DNA of 64,000 nucleotides from Desulfobacterales bacterium (lineage in GTDB: Bacteria > Desulfobacterota > Desulfobulbia > Desulfobulbales > JAGXFP01). The notes beneath the pieces were generated by a model. The model saw only the letters and a program-made list of their open reading frames with translations, was not told the DNA's origin and searched no databases. Shown one piece after another: positions 48,516 through 57,631 of the stretch (positions within the stretch are counted from its first letter, which is position 1; the number at the start of each line of letters is the position of its first letter). Where the stretch lies: NCBI GenBank assembly GCA_024637225.1, contig JAGXFP010000034.1, forward strand, positions 62,001-126,000, given 5' to 3'. The translations under genes and the position numbers were made by a program.

Positions 48516-49960
48516 CCCTCCCCGCCTCCCTTATAGCGGTGGAAAACGCCGCGTTTCAGCCAGAGCCAGAGCAGGCTTTTCAGCCCCTGGGCGGCCGCCT
48601 TGACATCCCGGCTGTTCCTGATTTTCAAAAGCCTTTTGAACATATACGACGGGCGGCCGTAGAACCTCTTAAAGGCCAGCTGCCTCAGGGTCTGGATCTC
48701 CTCCCTGGTCATGGTGTAGGGCACAAAGGCCGCGCCCTGATAGGTGAAATCGCTGAGGTCTTCGGAGATGGTGCCGTGTTTTTCCAGATTGTCGTAGAGC
48801 TCCGTGCCGGGAAAGGGGGTGATGGCATGGAAGTTGGCGATATCCGGGTTGAGCCGGCAGGCGAAATCGATGGTCGCAAGGCCATCCTCAAAGGTCTGGC
48901 CCGGGATCCCGAAGAGAAAGGGGGTATAGACGGTCAAACCCACCTCCTTGGCGGCCTTGACCGCTTTTTCGATCTGGCCGACGGTGATGCCCTTGTGGAT
49001 AGCGTTGAGGTTTTTCTGCACCCCGCTTTCCGCCCCGAAAAGGATGGCCCAGCAGCCCGCCTCCCGGAAGGCCTTTAAGAGTTTTTTATCTACCTGGTTG
49101 ACGCAGGCCGAGACGAACCAGGTGAAATCCAGGCCGCGGCGCTTGATTTCCCCGGCGAATTCCATGGCCCGCTCGTAGTCGGCCGCCAGGGTATCGTCGA
49201 GGAATTTGATCTCGCGATAGCCCTGGCCGAGAACCAGTTCGATCTCCTCCATTACATTGGCGATACTGCGATAGCGGATGCCGCTCTTCCTGTATTTGTC
49301 GATCTGGAAACAGTAGAGGCAGCGGCGGTCGCAGCCCCGCGAAGTCATGAGCACCGCCACCGGCTTGCGCCGGTAGGTGGCGGGCGGCGGAATGTAGCGC
49401 TCGGCGTCGCCCAGCAGCTCCCGGGCCGGAAAGGGCAGGCTGTCGAGATCGGTGATCAGGGGCCGGGGCGGATTTTTCACGATTTCGCCGCGGTCCCGGA
49501 AGACGATTCCTTCAACCCCGTGCAGAGAGCGCTCTTCGCCGAGGCGCTCCAGAAGCTCCCCCATGGTCAGCTCCCCTTCGCCGGTGACCACCGCATCGAT
49601 ATCCGGGCAATCCGCCAGACATTTTTCCTGCACGGCCACGGCATAGGGCCCGCCGACCACCACGAAAATCCGGGGATCGAGCCCCTTAATCGCCGCCGCC
49701 GTTTTCATGGCCTTATCCCAGCCGAAGGTGGTTGAGTAAAGGCCGACCACCTCCGGGCGGATCTCGGCCAGCCTGGCCATGATGGTTTCGTGGGAAATAA
49801 AGGCGCCGTTCAAAAATTCGACCCGGTGCCCGGCCTTTAGCAACGCGGAGGCGACGTACAGGGTGCCGAGCGGCTGCCAGTAGTTGATCTGGGAGCCCGC
49901 GGTTTTCTGGGAAAAGATATCCTCCGGCAGCCAGGCCGGCAGGACGATGGCGCAATTCAT
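48512..49960 (-). CDS. B12-binding domain radical SAM protein (likely start MNCAIVLP; tracked ORF extends upstream through a repeat)
   Basis: Cobalamin-binding-like N-terminus (PLGTLYVASALLKAGHRVEFLNG); radical SAM MTSRGCDRRCLYCFQ. Confidence 0.9.
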   Translation of the reverse strand: MNCAIVLPAWLPEDIFSQKTAGSQINYWQPLGTLYVASALLKAGHRVEFLNGAFISHETIMARLAEIRPEVVGLYSTTFGWDKAMKTAAAIKGLDPRIFVVVGGPYAVAVQEKCLADCPDIDAVVTGEGELTMGELLERLGEERSLHGVEGIVFRDRGEIVKNPPRPLITDLDSLPFPARELLGDAERYIPPPATYRRKPVAVLMTSRGCDRRCLYCFQIDKYRKSGIRYRSIANVMEEIELVLGQGYREIKFLDDTLAADYERAMEFAGEIKRRGLDFTWFVSACVNQVDKKLLKAFREAGCWAILFGAESGVQKNLNAIHKGITVGQIEKAVKAAKEVGLTVYTPFLFGIPGQTFEDGLATIDFACRLNPDIANFHAITPFPGTELYDNLEKHGTISEDLSDFTYQGAAFVPYTMTREEIQTLRQLAFKRFYGRPSYMFKRLLKIRNSRDVKAAAQGLKSLLWLWLKRGVFHRYKGGGEG

Positions 49961-49965
49961 TTTTT

Positions 49966-50073
49966 GTAAGCGATCACAGGGCGCCGAATCTGCTGTGTTA
50001 TCACCCTGCTCGTGTACACCAGTACACTTAGCAGGGTGATGCCTTGCATCTCCACCACCCTGTAATCGCTTAC
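49966..50073. repeat. Nested palindrome element C
   Basis: Arms GTAAGCGATCACAGGG / CCCTGTAATCGCTTAC (15/16); inner ATCACCCTGCT/AGCAGGGTGAT and GTGTAC-acca-GTACAC. Confidence 0.88.
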
Positions 50074-50129
50074 CGGATGGGAGATTGGCCAATTCCGGGT
50101 GGCTTATCCCGTGATCGGTAATCATTTTT

Positions 50130-51944
50130 TTATTCATCAAAATATACCTTAACCAGGGTTTTATAACCGAACAAGTCGCTGCTCTGTTCAAAAGCCCGTA
50201 CTTGGCGGTATCGGGAAACCCTCTCCCGAATCGCCGCCGGCAGGCGCGGAGTTCTGGAATAAATCACCACCAGGGGGGCCGCTTTGTTCAAGGCCCCTTC
50301 CGGCGGCCGGTAGAAGTCGGGCAGCTGCTGCTCCCAGGTGAAACGGAAGGAAGACTTCATCTCGAGGGCTGGCGGCTCGGCATCCACCAAACCGTTCAGG
50401 GAGTATATCCTCTTGTTCGTGAAGAGGTCAAGGAGGGGGATGTTAATCAGCAGATTGGGGTTCCGGGCGCTCTGCGGCGCGGTATAAACGGCGATCTCTT
50501 CGGCGGCGAGGCTGTTCAGGAAGCGGCCGCTTTGCTGGATATTCGTCGTGCTGAGCTCGCCGGTAAAGGGCAGGAAACCGCCGAAGACCAGGGTTAATGA
50601 ACCGCCGAGGGCGGAGAGGACCAGGAATTTCCGCAGCCGTTGACCGGGCAAGCGCCTGAGTCCGCAGGCCGCGGCAACGGCCAGCAGCGGGAAGATCGGC
50701 ACGAGATAGCGGATTCTTTTGACCTCTAAAATAATGAGCAGAAGAAAAAGCAGATAGGCGGGGCCGATGAGTCGTTTGTCTTTTTTGTAGAGGCCGATCC
50801 CCAGGCCGGACAGGGCGGCGAGACTGACCAGGGGATGGATCTGGAAAAAGAAGGTGGAGAAAAAACTTTCCGACCATCTCGACAGCCCCGGCCGCTGGTA
50901 TTCGACGAGGAGCTTGAGTTGCGCCCAAACGACCTCCCATAGCCCAATCAAAAGGGGCAGGCTGAAAAGCAGTACGAGAGCCAGGGTCTTCGCGGCCGCC
51001 CAGCCGGCTTTCTTGTAATCGGCAGGGCTCCGGGCCAGCACGATGACCGGCAGGACGGTGAGCAGCAGCCAGGCGGAGTATTTCGCCCAGAAGAGCAGAA
51101 AGATCGCGCAGGCGGCAAGCGCAATCGAGCGGTGGCCGCCGTCGCGGAGGGCTCTGGAAAAGGTGTACAGGGTCAGGATCAAAAAAAACAAGGTGGGAAG
51201 ATCGACCATCATCAGGGGAATCTGGAGGAGGAGATAGGGGTGGCAAAGGAGTAGCAGCCCCGCCAGGAAGCCGGTTTCTTCATCCCGGAGATCTTTTCCG
51301 TAAAGATAGGTGAGCAGAACCGCGCCGACAAAGAAGCAGGTGGTAAGAATCTGGATGAATATCCTCGCCTCGCCCAGGCCGGCGAAAACCAGGCCATAGA
51401 GGAATGGAATTAACGGCAGATCCGTCCAGGCGGAGATCTCTCCGCCCCACCCCTGCCAGAAAGCCTTTATGCCGTGGACCTCAAGATATTTGGCCTGGCT
51501 GAAATAGCGCGAGGCATCCATGATAAGCTCCGGCTCGCCCCATAAGGAGATCCCGACCAGAAAGGCGATTACCCCCAGAAAAAGCGGCTTGCGCCCCGGC
51601 CAGGCAAGCCTGGAAAGAAACAGGGCGGCTCCGGCCGTCACCACCGTCACGCCGTACAGGAGCAGCGGCGGCCCGTCGCGAAAGACCCACTCCCAGCGGC
51701 AGAGCGAATTGTTGTCCAGGGCTCGAAAATGATAAAGAAGAACCGGGAGGACAATCGAAAAGAGAATACCGAGAAGAACCGATGGCCAGGAGTAGTTTTT
51801 CAAGAATTGCGCCGAAGATGTCGGGGCTGAGATCGAGGCTTGAGGGAGGGGCTGACTTACTCCTCCGAGTTCTGCCTGAAAAAGTCCCTGATTAAAGCCG
51901 ATGATGCCTGATCTGTTCCATAAGTACGAATCATTGGCAATCAA
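50130..51944 (-). CDS. ArnT/GT39-like membrane glycosyltransferase
   Basis: Multipass; EPELIMDASRYFSQAKYLEVHG, YLYGKDLRDEETGFLAGLLLLCHPYLL. Confidence 0.8.
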   Translation of the reverse strand: MIANDSYLWNRSGIIGFNQGLFQAELGGVSQPLPQASISAPTSSAQFLKNYSWPSVLLGILFSIVLPVLLYHFRALDNNSLCRWEWVFRDGPPLLLYGVTVVTAGAALFLSRLAWPGRKPLFLGVIAFLVGISLWGEPELIMDASRYFSQAKYLEVHGIKAFWQGWGGEISAWTDLPLIPFLYGLVFAGLGEARIFIQILTTCFFVGAVLLTYLYGKDLRDEETGFLAGLLLLCHPYLLLQIPLMMVDLPTLFFLILTLYTFSRALRDGGHRSIALAACAIFLLFWAKYSAWLLLTVLPVIVLARSPADYKKAGWAAAKTLALVLLFSLPLLIGLWEVVWAQLKLLVEYQRPGLSRWSESFFSTFFFQIHPLVSLAALSGLGIGLYKKDKRLIGPAYLLFLLLIILEVKRIRYLVPIFPLLAVAAACGLRRLPGQRLRKFLVLSALGGSLTLVFGGFLPFTGELSTTNIQQSGRFLNSLAAEEIAVYTAPQSARNPNLLINIPLLDLFTNKRIYSLNGLVDAEPPALEMKSSFRFTWEQQLPDFYRPPEGALNKAAPLVVIYSRTPRLPAAIRERVSRYRQVRAFEQSSDLFGYKTLVKVYFDE

Positions 51945-52448
51945 ACTTTTAATTGAATAGTTTCAAATAGTTGTGGCTGGAATTCTGTTTCATTCATGTA
52001 ACTATATATTTGCCATTTCTGCCTTAAAAAAGTGATTACATCTCCAGAATGAGCAGCTCACCATGGCCGCTCCGTCAGAACCAATCCTGGATGCAGGTCA
52101 GGACATCACTCTCCTGAAGACCGTCTTTTCCCCCGAAAGGAAATTCACCTCCCATAAGGCAAGGATACGCCATCCTCTTGATTGACGATCCACTACTTTG
52201 GCGGAGTAAACTGATCAATGAGTGCTACGCCGGCACTAACCAATCAAGGATGAGGGGGAAATCATAAAGAATTGTATTGTAAACAGGAGAGACGAACTTA
52301 ATCATGCGGTAGTGGCTAATACCAGCAGCATTTTGGCATTGTCGCTGATCCGGTCGCCTGGAAGGGCAATGTGCGGGCCGCACCGGAAACAGCACTCGGG
52401 ACTTTTCGCGGCGCCATCAAATCTTTATTGCCAAACAATTTCAGCTAA

Positions 52449-53201
52449 TTACAACCGCGCGGCAGCTTTCTTGATATTGTCGATCCGCTTTTCGTTGGCC
52501 GGATGGGAGCTGAGAAAGCCCCCGCCGCTGCCGAACCTGGCTTGCAGAGTCTCGATGGCCCGCAGCATTGCGTAAGGGTCATGCCCGAGATCGTTCAAGG
52601 TCCTGACCGCGAAATTGTCAGCCTCCAACTCGTCGTCCCTGGAAAAATGGGCGTTGACCGCCGCCTGCCCCAACTTGCCGAGCTGCGAGGAAGTCAGGGC
52701 GCCGATCGTGCCACCCACCGAGACCGCCGCCTTAAAAGCCGTGTCGGTGAGGATCATTTCTTTCATCTGGTCATAGGTGTGCTTGAGCTGGACATGCCCG
52801 ATTTCATGGCAGATTACCGCCAATACCTGATCGTCGGGCATGGCATCCATCAGACCGGAGTAAACCCGGACCGTGCCGTCGGCCATGGCGAAGGCGTTAA
52901 CCTCTTCCTCGAGATAGACCTTGAAGTCGAAATTCTGTCCGCCATAGTTCCGCAGGCCTTGAGTCAGGTTCCGCAATCTCGTAGCATAGGGACTGCCATC
53001 CGGCGCCACCTTGTGCTTCCTGTCCATCTTCTCGGACGCCAGCGAAGCGGTTTGCTTGACGCTCTTTTCATCCAGGGTGGTGGCCTGCAGCACTCCGACC
53101 CCAAGACTAATAGCTGTCTCCTTGTTAAAACCGTCATCGGCCGCACAACCGGAAAACGTCAGAACGGCAAGCAGGCAGAGGAGCAGTTTGCGCGGGACCA
53201 T
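52449..53201 (-). CDS. M48-family metallopeptidase lipoprotein
   Basis: Lipobox FSGCAADD; HEIGHVQLKHT (HEXXH); ELEADNFAVRTL. Confidence 0.92.
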   Translation of the reverse strand: MVPRKLLLCLLAVLTFSGCAADDGFNKETAISLGVGVLQATTLDEKSVKQTASLASEKMDRKHKVAPDGSPYATRLRNLTQGLRNYGGQNFDFKVYLEEEVNAFAMADGTVRVYSGLMDAMPDDQVLAVICHEIGHVQLKHTYDQMKEMILTDTAFKAAVSVGGTIGALTSSQLGKLGQAAVNAHFSRDDELEADNFAVRTLNDLGHDPYAMLRAIETLQARFGSGGGFLSSHPANEKRIDNIKKAAARL

Positions 53202-53326
53202 ATTCTTCTCCAGTATTATCCTTCAATGTAATCAGAGCGAAGCTTAACTTTTCCAGTACTCCCGATCAACAATAGTTGATTAAGTATATCCCCCTATGCG
53301 AATTATTGGCAAGAAGAGTCGGTAGT

Positions 53327-53380
53327 ATAAAGCTGAGTAGAGCAGCTTGCCTGTTTTTATTTAGGGTGCAAACGAAAACA
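53327..53380 (+). repeat. Dispersed repeat R, copy R3
   Basis: ATAAAGCTGAGTAGAGCAGCTTGCCTGTTTTTATTTAGGGTGCAAACGAAAACA. Confidence 0.75.
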
Positions 53381-53915
53381 TTATGGTCTTGTGGTAAAAG
53401 GACGGCTTTGACGCTCCACTACCATTGTCAAATCAAGACTTACCTGCTGCAAAAGGAGCCGTTTCGACCCAAGAGAAGACAACCATCTATGGATCAAGCA
53501 ACCCAGAACCCTAAAAATCTATGAAAACAAATAAAGTTATTGCAAAAGTGTCCGATTCTAGTACAACCGATAATCAAGGTGCTCTTTTCTCCTTGGAAAA
53601 TTCTCGTCCAGTAAATCTTGTCCCGCGTATTGCACCTTGCCTGAAGCCGGTTCTCGTATCCCTTGCGAGAACCGGCTTTCTTTTTTCAACCCGCCTCCTT
53701 GACGCTATTGGACAGTTCCTCCTGATATCTGCCAATAATTATTTGTTTCTGCGGCCGTTCGCGGTGGAGAAATCAAACCCCTCCCCTTTGTCTGCCTCTG
53801 GGCGATGGTCACAAGACTCGGCCTGATTATCGTTTTTGCACGCCGGTCCCCATTCTAAAATCGTGGTCCTGGCTGCATTTTGACAATTGCCATTGGCGAC
53901 GCCCTCAACGTTGAT

Positions 53916-54443
53916 TCAGTAATTCAAACTTATGAGCAGATTCAAGACCTCCCCGTCGTACGAAAATTCGGCTTCGGAAAAGGACGGCGCACTGAGCATC
54001 GAGACCTCCGCGCCCCCTGAAAAGCCATAGCCTTCTTTCGGCACGCCAAAAAAATTTGTGTCAAGTTCACCATTTAGATTTTCATCGTGAATCACGGCTA
54101 TAGCGTAAGTCCCCGGCTCGACGCCTACAAAGTCGCAGTGGGCCTCCCGCCCCTTCACCTTTGCAATCACAATTTTGTCCGCGTAGCGCATAAACTTCTT
54201 CGGGTATCCTTCCGGGCCTGAGAAAAGCGCGCACGCGACACCGCCGGCGTTGTTTCTGAGATTCGGAATCTCCAGATGAATTCCTTCACAGGTTGATTGC
54301 GCAAAAGCGAGGCAGGGAAAATTGCTAATGATCGATCCCACCCACCATGCAAGACATAAAACCCTGAGGGGAAGCGGGCTTCCCGGGTTCATCCTCCGGC
54401 AAGCCGCCGGGGATTTGCCAATCGTTAAATGATTCATGCTCAC
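53916..54443 (-). CDS. DUF2141-domain secreted protein
   Basis: LRNNAGGVACALFSGPEGYPKK...YAIAVIHDENLNGELDTNFFGVPKEGYGFS. Confidence 0.85.
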   Translation of the reverse strand: MSMNHLTIGKSPAACRRMNPGSPLPLRVLCLAWWVGSIISNFPCLAFAQSTCEGIHLEIPNLRNNAGGVACALFSGPEGYPKKFMRYADKIVIAKVKGREAHCDFVGVEPGTYAIAVIHDENLNGELDTNFFGVPKEGYGFSGGAEVSMLSAPSFSEAEFSYDGEVLNLLISLNY

Positions 54444-54495
54444 TTTTCCTCTCCGGATAATTAATTCCCGGGCTACTCATAAATTTCAGCTTGCA

Positions 54496-54546
54496 CCCAC
54501 AGGGCATAAGTTTCGTACGAGCAGACAAGCTGCTCAACTCAGCTAT
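54496..54546 (-). repeat. Dispersed repeat R, copy R4 (overlaps VTT gene stop codon)
   Basis: CCCACAGGGCATAAGTTTCGTACGAGCAGACAAGCTGCTCAACTCAGCTAT; 'cta' at 54543-54545 is the TAG stop. Confidence 0.8.
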
Positions 54547-55193
54547 AAATTCCCATATTTTTTCCGCAAAAAATGCTGGAGGAGATAGCCGGCCAGCAGG
54601 AGGGCCAGGGCTGTGATCAGGATTTTCAGATCCATTTCCATTAAGGCGCCGCCCAGAACGATAAAGGGAATGCTCAGTCCGAACTGAGCGGTCCAGTTGA
54701 TCACCATATAGGGAATAAATCCCAATTCCGCCATGGCCAGCAGGTTGTTTTTGGCCGCGTATGGCAAACCGGGGATCAGCATGAAGATAACGGCGGGCCA
54801 CCTTTTTTTGTCGTCATCGAATTTGGGGATCGATAGATTAAATGGTTTAAGCAGAACCTCAACCCACCTTCGCAGGAACGAATGGACCAGATAATAGGTG
54901 ACGGCCATATGAAAAGCCATGATCAGCGACGACAGGAGCAGGCCCTGGACTATACCGAATTTGATCCCCACCAGGACCAGAAAAATGGTGATCGGCACCC
55001 CGACAAGCGGCAGGAGCAGCATCAGAAAGAGGAAGAGGGTAGGATGGATGTGGCTGGACAGATATTCGCTCAGGATGATCGTCGGCTCATAACGGTAGAT
55101 CAGGTAAATGGCCGTGGTCAAAACAACGACGGCCGCGGTACCGATTATCACCAGTTTGCCTGTGTCGATTTTCCCAGGTTTTTTTTCCTGCAT
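54543..55193 (-). CDS. VTT/SNARE-associated (TVP38/DedA-like) membrane protein
   Basis: LVGVPITIFLVLVGIKFGIVQGLLLSSLIMAFHMAVTYYLV...MLIPGLPYAAKNNLLAMAEL; start MQEKKPGKID. Confidence 0.75.
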   Translation of the reverse strand: MQEKKPGKIDTGKLVIIGTAAVVVLTTAIYLIYRYEPTIILSEYLSSHIHPTLFLFLMLLLPLVGVPITIFLVLVGIKFGIVQGLLLSSLIMAFHMAVTYYLVHSFLRRWVEVLLKPFNLSIPKFDDDKKRWPAVIFMLIPGLPYAAKNNLLAMAELGFIPYMVINWTAQFGLSIPFIVLGGALMEMDLKILITALALLLAGYLLQHFLRKKYGNL

Positions 55194-55207
55194 GGCTTGG
55201 GTCCCGT

Positions 55208-57628
55208 TTAACTGGCCGGCTTGATTTCGGGGTCGTAAATGAAAACGCTGAGTACCGGCAGATGATCGGAGGCAAGCCGGCATTCCCAGTCATTGATGAC
55301 GCTCTCGCTTATCGGGGCCAAGTGCCGCGAATGAAAGACATGGTCCAGCCTGAAGATTGGATACGAGGAGAAAAAGGTCGGGTCCGGCTGGGAGGCAGGG
55401 TAGATTTTCCGGGCGTCCCGCAGTTTTTCGGTCAGCAGGTTGTATACGGCCGAGTTGACGCCCGCATTCAGATCCGCGCAGAAAATTACCGGTTCCGAGA
55501 CCGGGATCTTGGCGAGCATCCGTTTTTCGATGTGTTGCATCTGGATCAACCTCTCTCTTTTAAGCAGGCCCAGATGAGTATTGAACAGATGAACCGGGCC
55601 ATGGCGGGTCTCGAACCTGACCCACACAAGACCCCTTTGCTCGAGGGGATTGGCTATGGTGAGTTGGGGCAGAAAGATGCATCTCATTACCCTGAAGGGA
55701 AAGCGGCCCAAAACCGCCAGCCCGTATTCACCTCCCCGGTCCTTGAGGATAGGGAAAAAAACACTTTGCATGTCAAGCTGTTCGGCAATCATCGCGATCT
55801 GATCCTGACGGCCGGTGCGCTCCATGTACCGGTCGACTTCCTGGAGAGCCACGATATCCGGAGTGTTGCGGTTGATGATCCTGGCAATCCGGGCCGGAAG
55901 AAGTTTCCCGTCCATCCCGATGCAACTATGGATGTTATAGGTCATTACCCTGATGATTTCCGGGCCATAATCGGTTTTCCCCACAGCGGGGACGGGAGCC
56001 GGCCACCGGTTTGCGAGAATGCGCCTGACCTTGTCCCGGAGATCAAGGGGGCGCAGATGGGCCTGATAGCTGACCTCCGGAATCTGCGGAATATCCGGGA
56101 GAATGACGAATCCCTTGGTCTCATGGGTGCCCGGTCCGCCGTGGGAACCGTTTTCGATGGGGAAACTCAGGGATTCGCCTTCAGGCCGCCAGCCGGATAT
56201 AACAAAATCACCGGCATGTCGATGGCGGCAGAGGATCAGCATATCTTCGGTGACTTCACCGAGAAAGGGGTGATCGGCTCCGAAAGCCTCCAAGGCCTTT
56301 TCAGACAGCTCGCCGCTGCCGGATGGGGTGGTGCAGATCACCGTATCGTCGCGCACATGAAAGACCAGGGGAATTTCCGCCTCCCGGACCAGCCGTTCGG
56401 CATAGTCCATCATCTCCCCGGATGTGGGCCGGAGCGGCAGATAGATGTGGCCCAGGGGGCCCATGGCGGTGATGTGGATTCTGCTGTCGCCGCCCTTGTT
56501 CCGGACTCCGGGCGATTCATCCTTTGTACCGCGCCGCAGAAAAGCCATGCTCCGCTGTTGGAGCTTGGCATGGGGAATCATGCTCTCCGGCTCGGCATAG
56601 CCGCAATCCTTGAGCACCCCCCGGCTGAATACCTCCTGGACCGCTTCCCGCAGGGTTCTGCCGCTCCGAATCAGATAGGGTACGGCGTTTTCCTGGCCGT
56701 GGTCTGAATAGATGAAGACGTGATAGTCCCGTTTATTCGAGCGCATGGCCTTATTGACCAGATCCTTAATGGTGGCGTCGATGCCTTTCAGGGTCCAGAG
56801 GGCGAAGGCGGAAGAGGGATTGCGGCGGTGGGAATGTTCGTCGTAACCGATAAAATTCGCATGAATAATCGGCAGGCCCCGGGCAAGGTCCATTTTGACA
56901 TGCAAACGGACCAGCTCCCGCATGACGATGGCGGCCCCGATCCGCGAAAAGATGAATTTGAATTCCTTGTAGGGGTTTTTGCGGACGAAAACCCCTTTGA
57001 AAAAATCATAAATCGCCAGTCCCGCTTCCAGCAGAGAAAGCCCGATGATCCGGCCGATTTTATCCAAATTACCGAGAAAGAACCAGGCCAGTTTCCTGAG
57101 CTTGATATCGCGAAAAATGGAATCGAGGGTCATGGACTGGATGCAGAAACGGGCCTCCCCGGCGCCGCCGGCAAAAATATTGGTATAGGAACTACCGCCG
57201 GCAAGGAGACCCTCATGCTTTTTTTCGAGTTCCCCGGCAAGCTGGTCCACCGCCGCCGCGTCAAACATAACTTTTTCCCGGCGCTCTTCACGATTAAAGT
57301 ATTTGAAAGCGGGGACCGCGGTCCTGACCCCGAAAAAAAGCTCGGCCTGGACGGCCGGCGTGGCCGAAGGTAGCCCGGAATAGAATTTTCTTAAGACGAA
57401 ATGTTCCTGTTGGATCAGGCGCTGCATAAAGGGCAGCCGATTTTTGTCAATAGCCGCCAGCAACCGGTCATAACCGAGGCCGTCGATCTGGATAAGCAAC
57501 ACTCCGGGAGAATGAACCGCATGTTCGTCGCCGCCATATTTCCTCTTCCGCAGATGTCGGGCCGCCCATTCGCTGCGGCTAAAAAAGTGGCGAAAACGGT
57601 GTATTTTTCTGCCCAGGCGGCTAAGCAA
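55208..57628 (-). CDS. Fusion: alkaline-phosphatase/phosphodiesterase-superfamily domain plus endonuclease/exonuclease/phosphatase (EEP) domain
   Basis: N-terminal LLIQIDGLGYDRL, GLPSATPAVQAELFFG, YDEHSHR, YSDHGQEN. C-terminal MTYNIHSCIGMDG, PDIVALQEVD, CADLNAG, SDHLPV. Confidence 0.85.
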   Translation of the reverse strand: MLSRLGRKIHRFRHFFSRSEWAARHLRKRKYGGDEHAVHSPGVLLIQIDGLGYDRLLAAIDKNRLPFMQRLIQQEHFVLRKFYSGLPSATPAVQAELFFGVRTAVPAFKYFNREERREKVMFDAAAVDQLAGELEKKHEGLLAGGSSYTNIFAGGAGEARFCIQSMTLDSIFRDIKLRKLAWFFLGNLDKIGRIIGLSLLEAGLAIYDFFKGVFVRKNPYKEFKFIFSRIGAAIVMRELVRLHVKMDLARGLPIIHANFIGYDEHSHRRNPSSAFALWTLKGIDATIKDLVNKAMRSNKRDYHVFIYSDHGQENAVPYLIRSGRTLREAVQEVFSRGVLKDCGYAEPESMIPHAKLQQRSMAFLRRGTKDESPGVRNKGGDSRIHITAMGPLGHIYLPLRPTSGEMMDYAERLVREAEIPLVFHVRDDTVICTTPSGSGELSEKALEAFGADHPFLGEVTEDMLILCRHRHAGDFVISGWRPEGESLSFPIENGSHGGPGTHETKGFVILPDIPQIPEVSYQAHLRPLDLRDKVRRILANRWPAPVPAVGKTDYGPEIIRVMTYNIHSCIGMDGKLLPARIARIINRNTPDIVALQEVDRYMERTGRQDQIAMIAEQLDMQSVFFPILKDRGGEYGLAVLGRFPFRVMRCIFLPQLTIANPLEQRGLVWVRFETRHGPVHLFNTHLGLLKRERLIQMQHIEKRMLAKIPVSEPVIFCADLNAGVNSAVYNLLTEKLRDARKIYPASQPDPTFFSSYPIFRLDHVFHSRHLAPISESVINDWECRLASDHLPVLSVFIYDPEIKPAS

Positions 57629-57631
57629 ATC

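Noticed and set aside
55262-56707. 481-aa plus-strand ORF antisense to the AP-EEP gene
   Set aside because: Explained by codon bias of the opposite-strand gene; no domain signature.
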